21,722 nucleotides of DNA, from NCBI GenBank assembly GCA_009774465.1, contig VSNT01000068.1, positions 1 through 21,722 of the forward strand, written 5' to 3'. A program made the translations under genes and the position numbers. The notes below the pieces were generated by a model. It did no database searches, had not been told where the DNA came from, and saw only the letters and a program-made list of their open reading frames with translations. The stretch is from Lachnospiraceae bacterium (GTDB lineage Bacteria > Bacillota_A > Clostridia > Lachnospirales > Lachnospiraceae). This document shows positions 8,665 through 16,857 of this stretch, piece by piece; position 1 is the first letter of the stretch; each line of letters opens with the position of its first letter.

Positions 8665-9111
8665 TTATCCCAGCATTTCTCCTACAATCTTATTTACCAG
8701 ACCACCGTCTGCCCTTCCTTTTACCCTGGGCATAAGCTCCTTCATTATTTTCCCTTTATCCTTACCGGCAGGTTCTGTGATTTCAAGGAGTTCCAGTACT
8801 TCCTTCACCTGTTCCCGAATCTGCCCTTCACTCATCTCCTCCGGCGCAAACTCCTGATATACGGAAAGCCTTATCTGACAGGCTTCTTTAATATCAGTCC
8901 GCTCCTCTGGCGCAAGCTCCATCGTCTCTTTCGTCTGCTTAATTTCTTTTTTTACCACCTCAAACTCCTCTGCCTCTGTAAGATCAGCGCGCTTGTCTAT
9001 GGCTTTGTTCTTCAGAGCCGAAAGCAGCATGGAAAGTGCATCCTTTCTGTCCTTTTCTTTGTTTTTCATGGCAGTCATCATCTGACTGCGCACCTGATCA
9101 ATCATACTCAT
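8665..9111 (-). CDS. yqeY: GatB/YqeY domain-containing protein
   Basis: This 148-residue protein matches the YqeY family in length and sequence: it begins MSMIDQVRSQMMTAMKNKEK and ends in the alpha-helical KGRADGGLVNKIVGEMLG segment. The C-terminal half resembles the tail domain of the GatB subunit of tRNA-dependent amidotransferase, so a tRNA-related role has been suggested for the family, but its function is unknown. The frame is open upstream to 9210. The ATG at 9111 is chosen because GGAGG (9119-9123) lies 7 bases before it and the length then equals the family norm; the upstream residues are encoded by palindromic leader DNA. The gene is followed after one base by the NUDIX gene. Confidence 0.9.
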   Translation of the reverse strand: MSMIDQVRSQMMTAMKNKEKDRKDALSMLLSALKNKAIDKRADLTEAEEFEVVKKEIKQTKETMELAPEERTDIKEACQIRLSVYQEFAPEEMSEGQIREQVKEVLELLEITEPAGKDKGKIMKELMPRVKGRADGGLVNKIVGEMLG

Positions 9112-9118
9112 TTTTATT

Positions 9119-9247
9119 CCTCCATGCCGGAGCTGTTTTTGCGAAGGCCGCGAGCCAAATTTCAAATTTGGCTCTGCGATATCGAGTTTGTGGCTCCGGC
9201 ACAAACTCATGGTTGAAAAATCAGCACATCAGTGTGATTTTTCAACC
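9119..9247 (-). promoter_or_regulatory. Structured leader of yqeY with three hairpins and a possible SD switch
   Basis: Read on the minus strand after holA, this stretch holds three stems. The first is a 12-pair stem (9236-9247 with 9211-9222). The second is a 9-pair stem GAGTTTGTG/CACAAACTC (9200-9208 with 9184-9192) whose loop is CCGGAGC. The third is an 11-pair near-perfect palindrome (9152-9174). The bases GCTCCGGCA (9125-9133) directly before the yqeY GGAGG can pair with the loop of the second stem as a pseudoknot. Alternatively, CTCC can pair locally with the GGAG of the SD. Such exclusive pairings would allow control of yqeY translation. No known riboswitch class was recognised, and it could instead be a repeated palindromic element. 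Confidence 0.5.
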
Positions 9248-9277
9248 TTTCCTCCATTCCGCAGCATCTTTTACCTT

Positions 9278-10258
9278 TTAATGGACGCCGCTATACTTGA
9301 TAATCAACATTTCCACACTCATGTTATCGTTCATCCGGCCTGTCTTAATGGCCTCTTCCGCTTCCACGCAGGCCTCCAATGCATCACGCAGATCTTCCGT
9401 CTTAAAACGTGACGCCTGAGAAACGTATTTTCCTGCAATAAATCCGGGAAGCCCTACCTTTTCACCGATTACCTTATTTTGATATCCCTTACCCCGAAGC
9501 TCCTTTACCTGATACAACAGATTAAACTGCCTGGCAATCAGAAATAAAATCCGCATGGGAGGCTCTTTTTGAGCCAGAAGTTCATAATATAAGTTAAGCG
9601 CTCTTTCCTGCTTTCCTTCGGCAATCGCACTGACCATATCAAAAATATGATTCCCAATCTGCCTTGTACAAATCTCCTCAATATCCTGTCCTGAAATCAT
9701 TTCCTTATCAAGACAATAGCAAAAAAGCTTTTCCGTTTCCTTTCGGATATTTTCCATATCGGTTCCGGTTTTTTCCAGAAGAAGATTTAAATCCCGCTGG
9801 GAAATTTTCTTGTTTTCCTTCTTCATCATGCCAAGAATCCAGCGTTTTAAGGTATCTTCATCCTGAATGGCAAATTCAACACAGCTCCCTTTTGATGCGA
9901 TGGCTTTATATAATTTGCTTCTTTTATCTATCTGGGCTTCCACCAGCAGAAAATACGTGGTCTGAGGAAAATCTGCAAGATACTCAGCAAGCTGCTCGCC
10001 GCCGCTTTTAAAAAGGCCGCTGTTCTCAATAACAATAAGGCGTTTGTCTGAAAAAAAGGGAAGGGTTTCCGCCTGGTCGATTACTTCCCCTATAGAAATA
10101 TTTTTCCCTTCATAGTAATGATAATTCATATTATCATCACCAATAATGGCCTCTTTAAGCCTGTCCCTGTACTGTCTGCGCAGATAGGCTTCCTCTCCAT
10201 AAAGAAGATACAGATGATTCAGTTGTCCTGTCTTAATGTCCTGCACCAACCGCTGCAT
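9278..10258 (-). CDS. holA: DNA polymerase III subunit delta
   Basis: This 326-residue protein is HolA, the clamp-loader subunit that opens the beta sliding clamp. The N-terminal phrase HLYLLYGEEAYLRRQYRDRL is the degenerate nucleotide-binding start of the delta fold, with no true Walker A. TLPFFSDKRLIVIENSG and the C-terminal helical domain (IAEGKQERALNLYYELLAQKEPPMRILFLIARQFNLLYQVK) are typical. The frame extends to 10318, but the ATG at 10258 follows GGGGG by about 6 bases and gives the family's usual start. It lies 52 bases after comEC, a neighbour pair common in Firmicutes. The gap to the next gene (yqeY) is unusually structured; rpsT, which often follows holA, is absent here. Confidence 0.93.
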   Translation of the reverse strand: MQRLVQDIKTGQLNHLYLLYGEEAYLRRQYRDRLKEAIIGDDNMNYHYYEGKNISIGEVIDQAETLPFFSDKRLIVIENSGLFKSGGEQLAEYLADFPQTTYFLLVEAQIDKRSKLYKAIASKGSCVEFAIQDEDTLKRWILGMMKKENKKISQRDLNLLLEKTGTDMENIRKETEKLFCYCLDKEMISGQDIEEICTRQIGNHIFDMVSAIAEGKQERALNLYYELLAQKEPPMRILFLIARQFNLLYQVKELRGKGYQNKVIGEKVGLPGFIAGKYVSQASRFKTEDLRDALEACVEAEEAIKTGRMNDNMSVEMLIIKYSGVH

Positions 10259-10310
10259 ATGCTTCCCCCGGCTTTTTTCTTCGTGTTTTAGTATACCACA
10301 TATGAAACCA

Positions 10311-12524
10311 TTAATCATATAAAAATTTATTAACTCTTACTTTTTGCCCGTCTGTAACAAAAGTGACCGCTCCTGTTTCATAGGTAATTAAAATGTTGGC
10401 ATTATGTTTTTTAAGCCGCTCCAGTAATTCTGCATGAGGATGCCCGTAAGAATTATCCCTGCCACAAGAGATAACTGTATAAACCGGATTGGTTAATTCC
10501 AAAAAAGCATCCGGCGTAGAGTAGGCCGAACCATGATGAGCAGCCTTCAGGGCTGTAATTCCTGTATCTGTTTCTTTCTTATCCAGGTATTGAATCATTT
10601 TTCCTTCTCCACTGCCCTCTATATCTCCGGCAAGCATAACCTTAAACTGACCATAGGCCGCTTCCATTACAAGAGAATATTCATTTGCGTTATCCGTCCT
10701 ATATCCTGTTTGCGGATGAAGGCAGGAAAGTACCAGCTTGTCATCCTTTATCTGCTGCCCCCTGCTCATATAGGAAACCAAAATCCCGGCAACGGCTGCC
10801 TGCTGTTCCAGCTCAATATAAGCTGAATTTTTCGCTTCCCCATCAATATCCGGCAAAATCAGGTTCTTAATCCTTATTCCTTCCTGCGTACCAATTTCTA
10901 TCAATTCCTTAATTCCATTACAGTGATCCTCGTCGGGATGGGTTATAAAAACCGCCTGCAGGCTTGAAGCTCCCTGATATTTTAAAAAAGGAATGATCCG
11001 GTATTTCCCCACACTGCTCACCGAAGAGCTTCCTCCATCAATCAGGTAGTCGTTTCCATTATCGTTAGAAATAAAAATGCAGTCTCCCTGCCCCACATCC
11101 AAAAAGGTAATCTCCACTTCTTTTGAAAATATCCTTTCGACGGGACAAATAAGCAGCGCAACAGCAGGCACCACCATGCACCATCTCATCAAAGGTTTTA
11201 TTTTTTTCCTTACTGCAATTAATAGAAGTAAAACCAGAAGATAACATATCATCCGCCATTTTTCCGGCTTTCCAACAGTTAATAATAATCCGGGAAACCT
11301 GTCTCCCAAATGCAGAAGCACATCTATCACACGAAACACACTTTCAACAAACCATATAAAGGGAACCGCAATCTGAGGGCATAGAATCTGAAATAAAATT
11401 ACGCCTATACCTGCCGCCATTAAAAAGCTCATTACGGGAAGAATCAGCAGATTTAAAAAAACAGAATAAACCGGATATTGATAATAAAACCATAAATAAT
11501 TCGGTAATGTAATAACGCTCATCCCTAATCCCCCGGCAACTGCCCTTATAAGAAAATTCCTGCCCTTTACCGCCTCTGTCAGAAGCGGCATTAAAAGGCC
11601 AATACCAAGCACGCAGCCAAAAGAAAAAACAAAACCGCTGTGAAAAAGGAAACGGGGCTGCTGCAAAAGAAGAATTACTGCAGCGGCAGCCAAGGCTGTC
11701 AGCATATCGTAGGTACGTTCTAAAATAACAGCCGCCATATGAATTGCAAACATAAAAACAGCCCTGAGCGCCGACACGGAAAAACCTGTCATCACTCCAT
11801 ATAAAATCATGACTATGATAGAAAATCCTGCAGACATCTTCATGGGGATTCCAAGCTTTCTAAGAAGTTTGTACAGTCCCATCCCCAGCACAGAAACATG
11901 AAGTCCCGATATTGCCAGTATATGGGCAATACCGTTTCTCTGATAAAGCGCTTTCAAGTCTTTATCAAGGCTGCCCTTTTCTCCTAACAATATTGTCTGC
12001 ATAAGGGAAGCTGTCTCTTCGTCAAAACTTTCCTGTATTTTTTCCGAAAAAAATATACGCAGCTTATACATTGCATGAGTAAATTTATTATATTCAATTG
12101 TTTTTGCCTGAATCTCCGCCTGATTTATGCGATATGAAATTCCAGAAATCTGATAATAAGAATAAGCGTCGAACTGTCCCGGATTTGTGCCCCTCTCAAA
12201 ACAGGAAAGCTTTCCTTCAAGCCTTACTCTGCTTCCCATTTCGGCTTCCGGCTGATTTTCCTTAAGATAACATATGGCCTTTTCTCCGGGAGGACCTGTA
12301 TTTTCTTCCCTGCCATCTTTGCTGTCCTTTAAATCAAGATACAGGACGGATGCCGAACCACCTGCCTGCATTACTGTTTCTTTTTTATATACTTTTCCCG
12401 TTATAGTTACTTTTTTTCCCTGATATTCACCGTAATCTATATAAGGGGCATCCACCAGATTTACGTACAGACATAAAGCTGCTGCTACCGCCAGACACCC
12501 CAGCCCCAATGGGCGTTTTATCAT
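10311..12524 (-). CDS. comEC: ComEC/Rec2 DNA internalisation channel
   Basis: This 737-residue polytopic membrane protein is expected to carry single-stranded DNA across the cytoplasmic membrane during transformation. An N-terminal membrane pair and OB-like region (about residues 1-130) precede the Competence domain, marked by GIAHILAISGLHVSVLGMG, and many hydrophobic helices. From about residue 474 a metallo-beta-lactamase domain begins, with FLDVGQGDC, the metal motif THPDEDHCNG, LAGDIEG and AAHHGSAYST. All the metal ligands expected for a nuclease are visible. The start is set at ATG 12524, which has AAAGGA about 9 bases upstream; the frame opens at 12566 without a good SD. The gene lies between the GerMN lipoprotein gene and holA. 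It appears intact, so the DNA-uptake channel is probably functional. Confidence 0.93.
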   Translation of the reverse strand: MIKRPLGLGCLAVAAALCLYVNLVDAPYIDYGEYQGKKVTITGKVYKKETVMQAGGSASVLYLDLKDSKDGREENTGPPGEKAICYLKENQPEAEMGSRVRLEGKLSCFERGTNPGQFDAYSYYQISGISYRINQAEIQAKTIEYNKFTHAMYKLRIFFSEKIQESFDEETASLMQTILLGEKGSLDKDLKALYQRNGIAHILAISGLHVSVLGMGLYKLLRKLGIPMKMSAGFSIIVMILYGVMTGFSVSALRAVFMFAIHMAAVILERTYDMLTALAAAAVILLLQQPRFLFHSGFVFSFGCVLGIGLLMPLLTEAVKGRNFLIRAVAGGLGMSVITLPNYLWFYYQYPVYSVFLNLLILPVMSFLMAAGIGVILFQILCPQIAVPFIWFVESVFRVIDVLLHLGDRFPGLLLTVGKPEKWRMICYLLVLLLLIAVRKKIKPLMRWCMVVPAVALLICPVERIFSKEVEITFLDVGQGDCIFISNDNGNDYLIDGGSSSVSSVGKYRIIPFLKYQGASSLQAVFITHPDEDHCNGIKELIEIGTQEGIRIKNLILPDIDGEAKNSAYIELEQQAAVAGILVSYMSRGQQIKDDKLVLSCLHPQTGYRTDNANEYSLVMEAAYGQFKVMLAGDIEGSGEGKMIQYLDKKETDTGITALKAAHHGSAYSTPDAFLELTNPVYTVISCGRDNSYGHPHAELLERLKKHNANILITYETGAVTFVTDGQKVRVNKFLYD

Positions 12525-12597
12525 ACTTTTGCATCCTTTCTTTTCATCAGTCTGCATATTTTCCATGCATCATTTTCATCATTTTGTTACTTAACCG

Positions 12598-13524
12598 TCA
12601 CTCCACCAGTTCAAGGTTTCTTTCAAAAACAGTGGACAGATTTGTATTTTCCCTATAGGTCACATTAATATCACCGTTAATGGAGATCTGCACCTTGTTC
12701 ACGTTGGAAAGCTCCACCAGTGAATTGGTGATTGAATAAATGGTCACGTCGGATGTTACATTATAAATCTGTGTCAAAAATGTATTGTCAAGATCCACAT
12801 AGCAGATTCCGTCCTTCACATTGACGCTGATAATTCTGGTATTAGGATTGACCGTCGGGTACACCTTTTCATTTTCAAGGGCTCCCAGGATTAGCTGCTC
12901 CACGATCAGCCTTTCCATAGAAATGTTGCTGTTGTAAACAACAGACCGGGATATCTTTTTTAGACCGTCCCCGGATTCATTTGCCAGATACAAAGACAGC
13001 TTTACTCTTTCATAGGTATTAATCTCATCTCCCGCATTGTCAATAAACAGATCGGCATTCATAAATCCAAGCACTGTCCCTGACGCATCCGTAAGAGGTT
13101 CCGATTTGATCTGAAACGCAACATAGGAAACGCCCTCAACCTGCGTCACAGTCCTTACAATCGCCGCCCTTATCAAAACCTCCGTTGTAACAGGAAGCTG
13201 CTTGTAAGTTTCATCAAAGCTTAAAGTAAGCTGGCCTTCCGCCAAAACACTTTTTAAGAGAGAGACATTGCCTGAGATAGGTGCTTTGTATTCCAGTCTT
13301 TCAGGTATCACTGACATCTGTGCCAAAAGCTCATCTATTAAATCCAGTGTATCGGTAGTCTGTGTTACATATTCCTTAGAGAAAATTGCCGTCTCGTCAC
13401 TATTCACATAATACACTTTATAAGTCTGTGCCTGCACTCCTTCCTTAGAACGTCCGCAGGCGCAGAATAAAATCATCAGGAATACAATTGTAAATAAATA
13501 TTTTCCTTTCTTTTTAAGAACCAT
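12598..13524 (-). CDS. GerMN-domain lipoprotein
   Basis: This 308-residue protein is predicted to be exported and lipidated. A basic N-terminus (MVLKKKGKYL) and hydrophobic core end in LFCACG, with C23 the likely lipid-modified residue. Two successive GerMN-type domains are suggested (about residues 30-165 and 175-300), sharing phrases such as LTLSFDETYK and CYVDLDNTFLTQ. GerMN domains occur in the Bacillus germination/sporulation protein GerM and in actinobacterial LpqB; they are thought to work at the cell envelope, but the biochemical role is unknown. A GGAG site 5 bases before the ATG supports the start. It lies 32 bases after the histidine kinase gene, so it is probably an accessory protein of that signalling system. 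Confidence 0.85.
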   Translation of the reverse strand: MVLKKKGKYLFTIVFLMILFCACGRSKEGVQAQTYKVYYVNSDETAIFSKEYVTQTTDTLDLIDELLAQMSVIPERLEYKAPISGNVSLLKSVLAEGQLTLSFDETYKQLPVTTEVLIRAAIVRTVTQVEGVSYVAFQIKSEPLTDASGTVLGFMNADLFIDNAGDEINTYERVKLSLYLANESGDGLKKISRSVVYNSNISMERLIVEQLILGALENEKVYPTVNPNTRIISVNVKDGICYVDLDNTFLTQIYNVTSDVTIYSITNSLVELSNVNKVQISINGDINVTYRENTNLSTVFERNLELVE

Positions 13525-13556
13525 TTCCGCTCCTTTTATATAATAAGCCGCATCCT

Positions 13557-15044
13557 TTATACCAGTGATCTGGTAAGCGGGATCTTAACAGAAAATACCG
13601 TGCCTTCTCCCAAAACGCTCTTTACTTTGATAGATCCCCGGTGAAGCAATATTGCATTTCTTGTGATTGCAAGTCCCAAACCGGTACCGCCTATTTCTCT
13701 GGAATGGGATTTATCAACTCTGTAAAACCGCTCATAAATCTGTCCAAGCGCATCTTCCGGTATCCCTATTCCTGTGTCTTCCACCTGTATGGTAAAAAAC
13801 TGATGATCCGCATCCAGGGTAACCTCAACCGTTCCCTGTTCTCTGTTATATTTTATGGCATTTTCAACCAGATTCGTCAGAATTAATGTAATTTTTACTT
13901 CATCTACTTCCGCAAGAATCCCCCGCTTACTGATCAAAGTTACTTCCACATTATTTTTTCTTGCAATCGGCCTGAGTCTTTTTAATATAATCTCCGCAAG
14001 ATTATTAATGTCCACCACACTGATATTAAGCTTCGCCACTGACTTATCCAGCTTTACCAGCGCCAGCAGATCATTAATGATCTTATCTTCTCTTTCAATT
14101 TCCGCCGCAATGTCTACCATAAATTCACGATATAATTCAGCCGGAACATCCTTTTGCGCCAAAAGAGAATCTGCCAGAACCTTAACAGATGTAATAGGCG
14201 TTTTCAGCTCATGGGATACGTTGGCTACAAATTCCTGTCTGGAATCATCCAGCGCCTTCATTCTTTCAAACAGGCTGTTAAAAGCATCTACAATATGTTC
14301 TGTTTCCAGATAATCGGGAACGGAAATCGGATCATTGGTATATCCTTCCTTCACTTCATTGATCGCCTTAAAAATCCGGTCGAAGGGACGGATCAAAATC
14401 TGCGCCAGAACCAGTGCAATGGCAAAAATACAGATCACCATGATAATCTCTACAATATGTGCCTTTCGGTTTAAAATATCCATAGTTGTCACAATCGTGT
14501 CTGTTGAGACGCTTGTCAGCATAACTCCTCTGACTACTTCCATACTTTCCGGCTTATCTTTATCTTCCTCATTATTGGGAGGTGATATGGTTTCCACAAT
14601 TGGGATGGTAATCTCAATAAACCCGTTTACCGAATCGTGGTTCACTGAGTTTGTTCCTTTCATACAGCGGACCACTTCCTCTGAAATAATTGTTTTTCCC
14701 TCGCTGATTCCATAAGTATCCTTAACCACCTTTAACGACTCATTGACGATAAGGATACGTCCGTTATACAGATTTGAAATCTGATCCAGCTCCGCGTTGA
14801 TAACCTCCGAAGAAGTGTCCTGCAAATAATTGTATGTAATCAGGTGATTTGCGATAATTCTAAGCTGTGTCTGCACATCCGAAGTCCGTACATCAATGGC
14901 ACGGCTTTCGTAGTTTTCCAGTATGCCCACACGCATAAAGATACTGGGAATCATGCCCATAAGAAAGATAATGATAAACAGACGCACTTTAAGACTGCGC
15001 CATATTTTTAATTTTTTCAGAAATGCTTTTATATTACCAGCCAT
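13557..15044 (-). CDS. Sensor histidine kinase, PhoR/WalK-like
   Basis: This 495-residue membrane kinase has helix 1 near residues 19-37, an extracytoplasmic sensor of about 155 residues, helix 2 near 197-217, a HAMP segment (RPFDRIFKAINEVKEG), and then HisKA with phospho-acceptor H278 in FVANVSHELKTPITS. The ATPase domain shows NLVENAIKYN, DTGIGIPEDALGQIYERFYR and GGTGLGLAI. The frame can start at a GTG at 15053, but AAAGG would be only 2 bases from it. The ATG at 15044 leaves an 11-base spacing and is preferred, though not certain. The response-regulator stop lies 34 bases upstream. The signal is unknown; the WalK/PhoR type and the attached GerMN lipoprotein suggest envelope sensing. Confidence 0.92.
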   Translation of the reverse strand: MAGNIKAFLKKLKIWRSLKVRLFIIIFLMGMIPSIFMRVGILENYESRAIDVRTSDVQTQLRIIANHLITYNYLQDTSSEVINAELDQISNLYNGRILIVNESLKVVKDTYGISEGKTIISEEVVRCMKGTNSVNHDSVNGFIEITIPIVETISPPNNEEDKDKPESMEVVRGVMLTSVSTDTIVTTMDILNRKAHIVEIIMVICIFAIALVLAQILIRPFDRIFKAINEVKEGYTNDPISVPDYLETEHIVDAFNSLFERMKALDDSRQEFVANVSHELKTPITSVKVLADSLLAQKDVPAELYREFMVDIAAEIEREDKIINDLLALVKLDKSVAKLNISVVDINNLAEIILKRLRPIARKNNVEVTLISKRGILAEVDEVKITLILTNLVENAIKYNREQGTVEVTLDADHQFFTIQVEDTGIGIPEDALGQIYERFYRVDKSHSREIGGTGLGLAITRNAILLHRGSIKVKSVLGEGTVFSVKIPLTRSLV

Positions 15045-15078
15045 AAACGGCACTGCCTTTCAATTCTGCTTTTCAGCA

Positions 15079-15759
15079 CTACGCAAAGTAATAGCCTACG
15101 CCCCACTTGGTATGAACATATTTAGGCTCGGAAGGGTTTGACTCAATCTTTTCCCGCAGTCTTCGAATATGTACATCCACTGTACGCACATCTCCCGGAT
15201 AACTGCTTCCCCATACCAGTTTCAGCAGATTTTCTCTGCTGTATACCTTGTTTGCATTTACAACAAGAAGTTCCAAAAGCTCAAATTCCTTTGCGGTAAG
15301 ATTGATTTCTTTGCCTGAAATATAAACTCTTCTTCCCTCACAGTCAAGCTTCATGTCTCCGCTTTCAATCACCTTATCCGCTTCCTTTGGTTTAGGTGAA
15401 GTGCGCCTGATAATTGCCTTAATTCTTGCCTTCACTTCCAAAATATTAAATGGCTTGGTGATATAATCATCCGCCCCATACTCAAGCCCTAAAATCTTGT
15501 CCATGTCTTCGCCTTTAGCGGTTAACATAACAACAGGGACACTGGAAAATTCCCTGATATGCTGACAAACCTCAAAACCGGTAAGCTTGGGAAGCATCAC
15601 GTCAAGGAGTACAATATCGTACTCCTTATTTTTTATCATCTCCAAAGCTTCTTCTCCGTCATAAGCGCAGTCTACTTCCATTCCATCCTGTTCAAGACTG
15701 AAACGAATTCCCTTCACAATTAATTTCTCATCATCCACTACCAGAACCTTTTTTGCCAT
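15079..15759 (-). CDS. OmpR/PhoB-family response regulator, WalR-like
   Basis: This 226-residue DNA-binding regulator pairs with the kinase encoded immediately downstream. The receiver domain has VDDE at 8-11, phospho-acceptor D53 in LLDVMLPKLTG, and the conserved Lys in the YGADDYITKPFN motif. A winged-helix output domain follows, with INLTAKEFELLELLV and the recognition region SSYPGDVRTVDVHIRRLREKI, ending in VRTVDVH-to-GVGYYFA. The ATG at 15759 is the family start, although the best SD (AAGGGA) is about 13 bases upstream, which is long. The gene sits 52 bases after the ComEA-like gene. The length and motif set are those of WalR/PhoP-type regulators; which regulon it controls cannot be told. 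Confidence 0.94.
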   Translation of the reverse strand: MAKKVLVVDDEKLIVKGIRFSLEQDGMEVDCAYDGEEALEMIKNKEYDIVLLDVMLPKLTGFEVCQHIREFSSVPVVMLTAKGEDMDKILGLEYGADDYITKPFNILEVKARIKAIIRRTSPKPKEADKVIESGDMKLDCEGRRVYISGKEINLTAKEFELLELLVVNANKVYSRENLLKLVWGSSYPGDVRTVDVHIRRLREKIESNPSEPKYVHTKWGVGYYFA

Positions 15760-15811
15760 TTTGAATTCTTATTCCCTTCTACAATTATCCTGCCCTGCCA
15801 CAGATACAAAT

Positions 15812-16459
15812 CTACACCGTAATGCTGTCTTTTATTTTCTGAAACAGCCCGTCCTTGATTCCATCCACGTTCATGATGTCCTCTATCTTTTGAAATGCTC
15901 CGTTCTTTTCCCTGTAAGCAATGATACTCTTTGCCCTGGTGCTTCCCACGCCTGAAAGCGTGCACAAGAGTTCCTCCCCTGCTGTATTGATATTTACCAG
16001 CGTACTTTCCGCCTGTAAACCAGTCTCGCCAACGCCCTGCCAGCTTCCCATTCCGCCTGCTTCGGCTGTCTCCTCCTTTGTCGGTACATAAAGCTTCATG
16101 CCATCTGTAAGACGATCCGCCTGATTTAAATAATCCTGGTCTGCTTCTTCTGAAAACCCGCCGGCCTTTTCTATTGCCTGATAAATCCGGCTTTCCTCTT
16201 CCAATATGTAAATCCCCGGATTTTGAACTGCGCCGCAAATATGTACTACGTAATCTTTAACAGGCGTCTCCTTCGGAGGTTCTTCCTCCATCCGCTGGCT
16301 TTCTGCCCCTTCTTCCACTTCCATACAGGCCTCTTCGCCTGCAGGAAGAAGAAGTAATTCTTCCTGCTGTTTCCTGCCTCCGCAGCCTGAAAATAAACAG
16401 CCTGCCAATAAAAAAATTCCTGCTGCTACCTGTTTTTTCAAATTCATCGTTACATCCAT
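15812..16459 (-). CDS. comEA: ComEA-like lipoprotein (SLBB + helix-hairpin-helix)
   Basis: This 215-residue protein is expected at the outer face of the membrane, where ComEA proteins capture double-stranded DNA for ComEC. A signal sequence ends in the lipobox LFSGC (C26). Residues about 68-127 form an SLBB domain (YVVHICGAVQNPGIY to LYVPTKEE). Residues 154-215 carry the paired helix-hairpin-helix DNA-binding motif, with VNINTAGEELLCTLSGVGS and FQKIEDIMNVDGI. A Bacillus ComEA is anchored by a membrane helix, so lipid anchoring is a variation seen in this lineage. The ATG at 16459 has AGGA 5 bases upstream; an ATG four codons later is possible. It heads the minus-strand train and is separated from comEC by a two-component system and the GerMN gene. 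Confidence 0.88.
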   Translation of the reverse strand: MDVTMNLKKQVAAGIFLLAGCLFSGCGGRKQQEELLLLPAGEEACMEVEEGAESQRMEEEPPKETPVKDYVVHICGAVQNPGIYILEEESRIYQAIEKAGGFSEEADQDYLNQADRLTDGMKLYVPTKEETAEAGGMGSWQGVGETGLQAESTLVNINTAGEELLCTLSGVGSTRAKSIIAYREKNGAFQKIEDIMNVDGIKDGLFQKIKDSITV

Positions 16460-16580
16460 TCCTTTCCTGCATAAATCATACTATTAAAAGCAAACTCAAT
16501 TTTTTGCAGACAAGAAAGCCCCTTATAACGATTCCTTTCCATTGTAAAATAAATTCTGGTGGTTGACAAGCCAAAACTTC

Positions 16581-16844
16581 TATGGCTTTCGAAAATCAAT
16601 TTTCAGAGTCCGGGGAAATGAATTGTACGTTAGCTGAAAGGGTGTCATTCCGAAATATTTTTTATGGAGCCCTTACAAAAACGTCAGTGGTTAGTGAGGT
16701 TAAGAGCTGCGAGCAGCTCTCGAACTTACCACTGTTACGTTTTTGTAGAGCGAAAGCGTGGCGACAAAAAAATATTTCGGAATGCCACCCTCTAAAGCAC
16801 TACATACATTCCCGGACTCTGAAAATTATTTTTCGTGTCTATGA
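16581..16844. repeat. Long foldback (MITE-like) element
   Basis: Two arms of about 130 bases are imperfect inverted copies around the centre GAGCTGC-GA-GCAGCTC (16704-16719). Paired blocks include TTTTCAGAGTCCGGG (16600-16614) with its exact complement at 16811-16825; CATTCCGAAATATTTTTT (from 16646) with its complement near 16767-16784; and ACAAAAACGT (from 16675) with its complement near 16737-16746. No transposase or credible protein is encoded within. The size, symmetry and lack of coding suit a miniature inverted-repeat element or a family of extragenic foldback repeats. It fills most of the 398-base gap between the YdcZ-type gene and comEA. The remaining 16460-16580 stretch probably holds the comEA promoter, but no convincing hexamer pair was found. 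Confidence 0.7.
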
Positions 16845-16857
16845 TTTTCTTCCTGCT

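Noticed and set aside
9112..9210. An N-terminal extension of YqeY by 33 residues.
   Set aside because: The bases form hairpins, GGAGG sits before the later ATG at 9111, and the family length is about 148 residues.
13855..14313. A 152-codon plus-strand open frame opposite the PhoR/WalK-like kinase gene.
   Set aside because: It lies wholly inside a well-supported gene on the other strand, shows no family resemblance and has the Ser/Leu-rich composition of an antisense shadow.
15738..16238. A 166-codon minus-strand frame overlapping comEA and the regulator start.
   Set aside because: It is an Arg/Gly/Lys-rich alternative frame of the ComEA gene, whose own frame carries clear SLBB and HhH domains.
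16480..16560. A promoter for the comEA-led gene train (TTTTAC, 16 bases, TATAAG on the minus strand).
   Set aside because: The -35 match is poor and other hexamer pairs nearby are equally weak, so no position is claimed.
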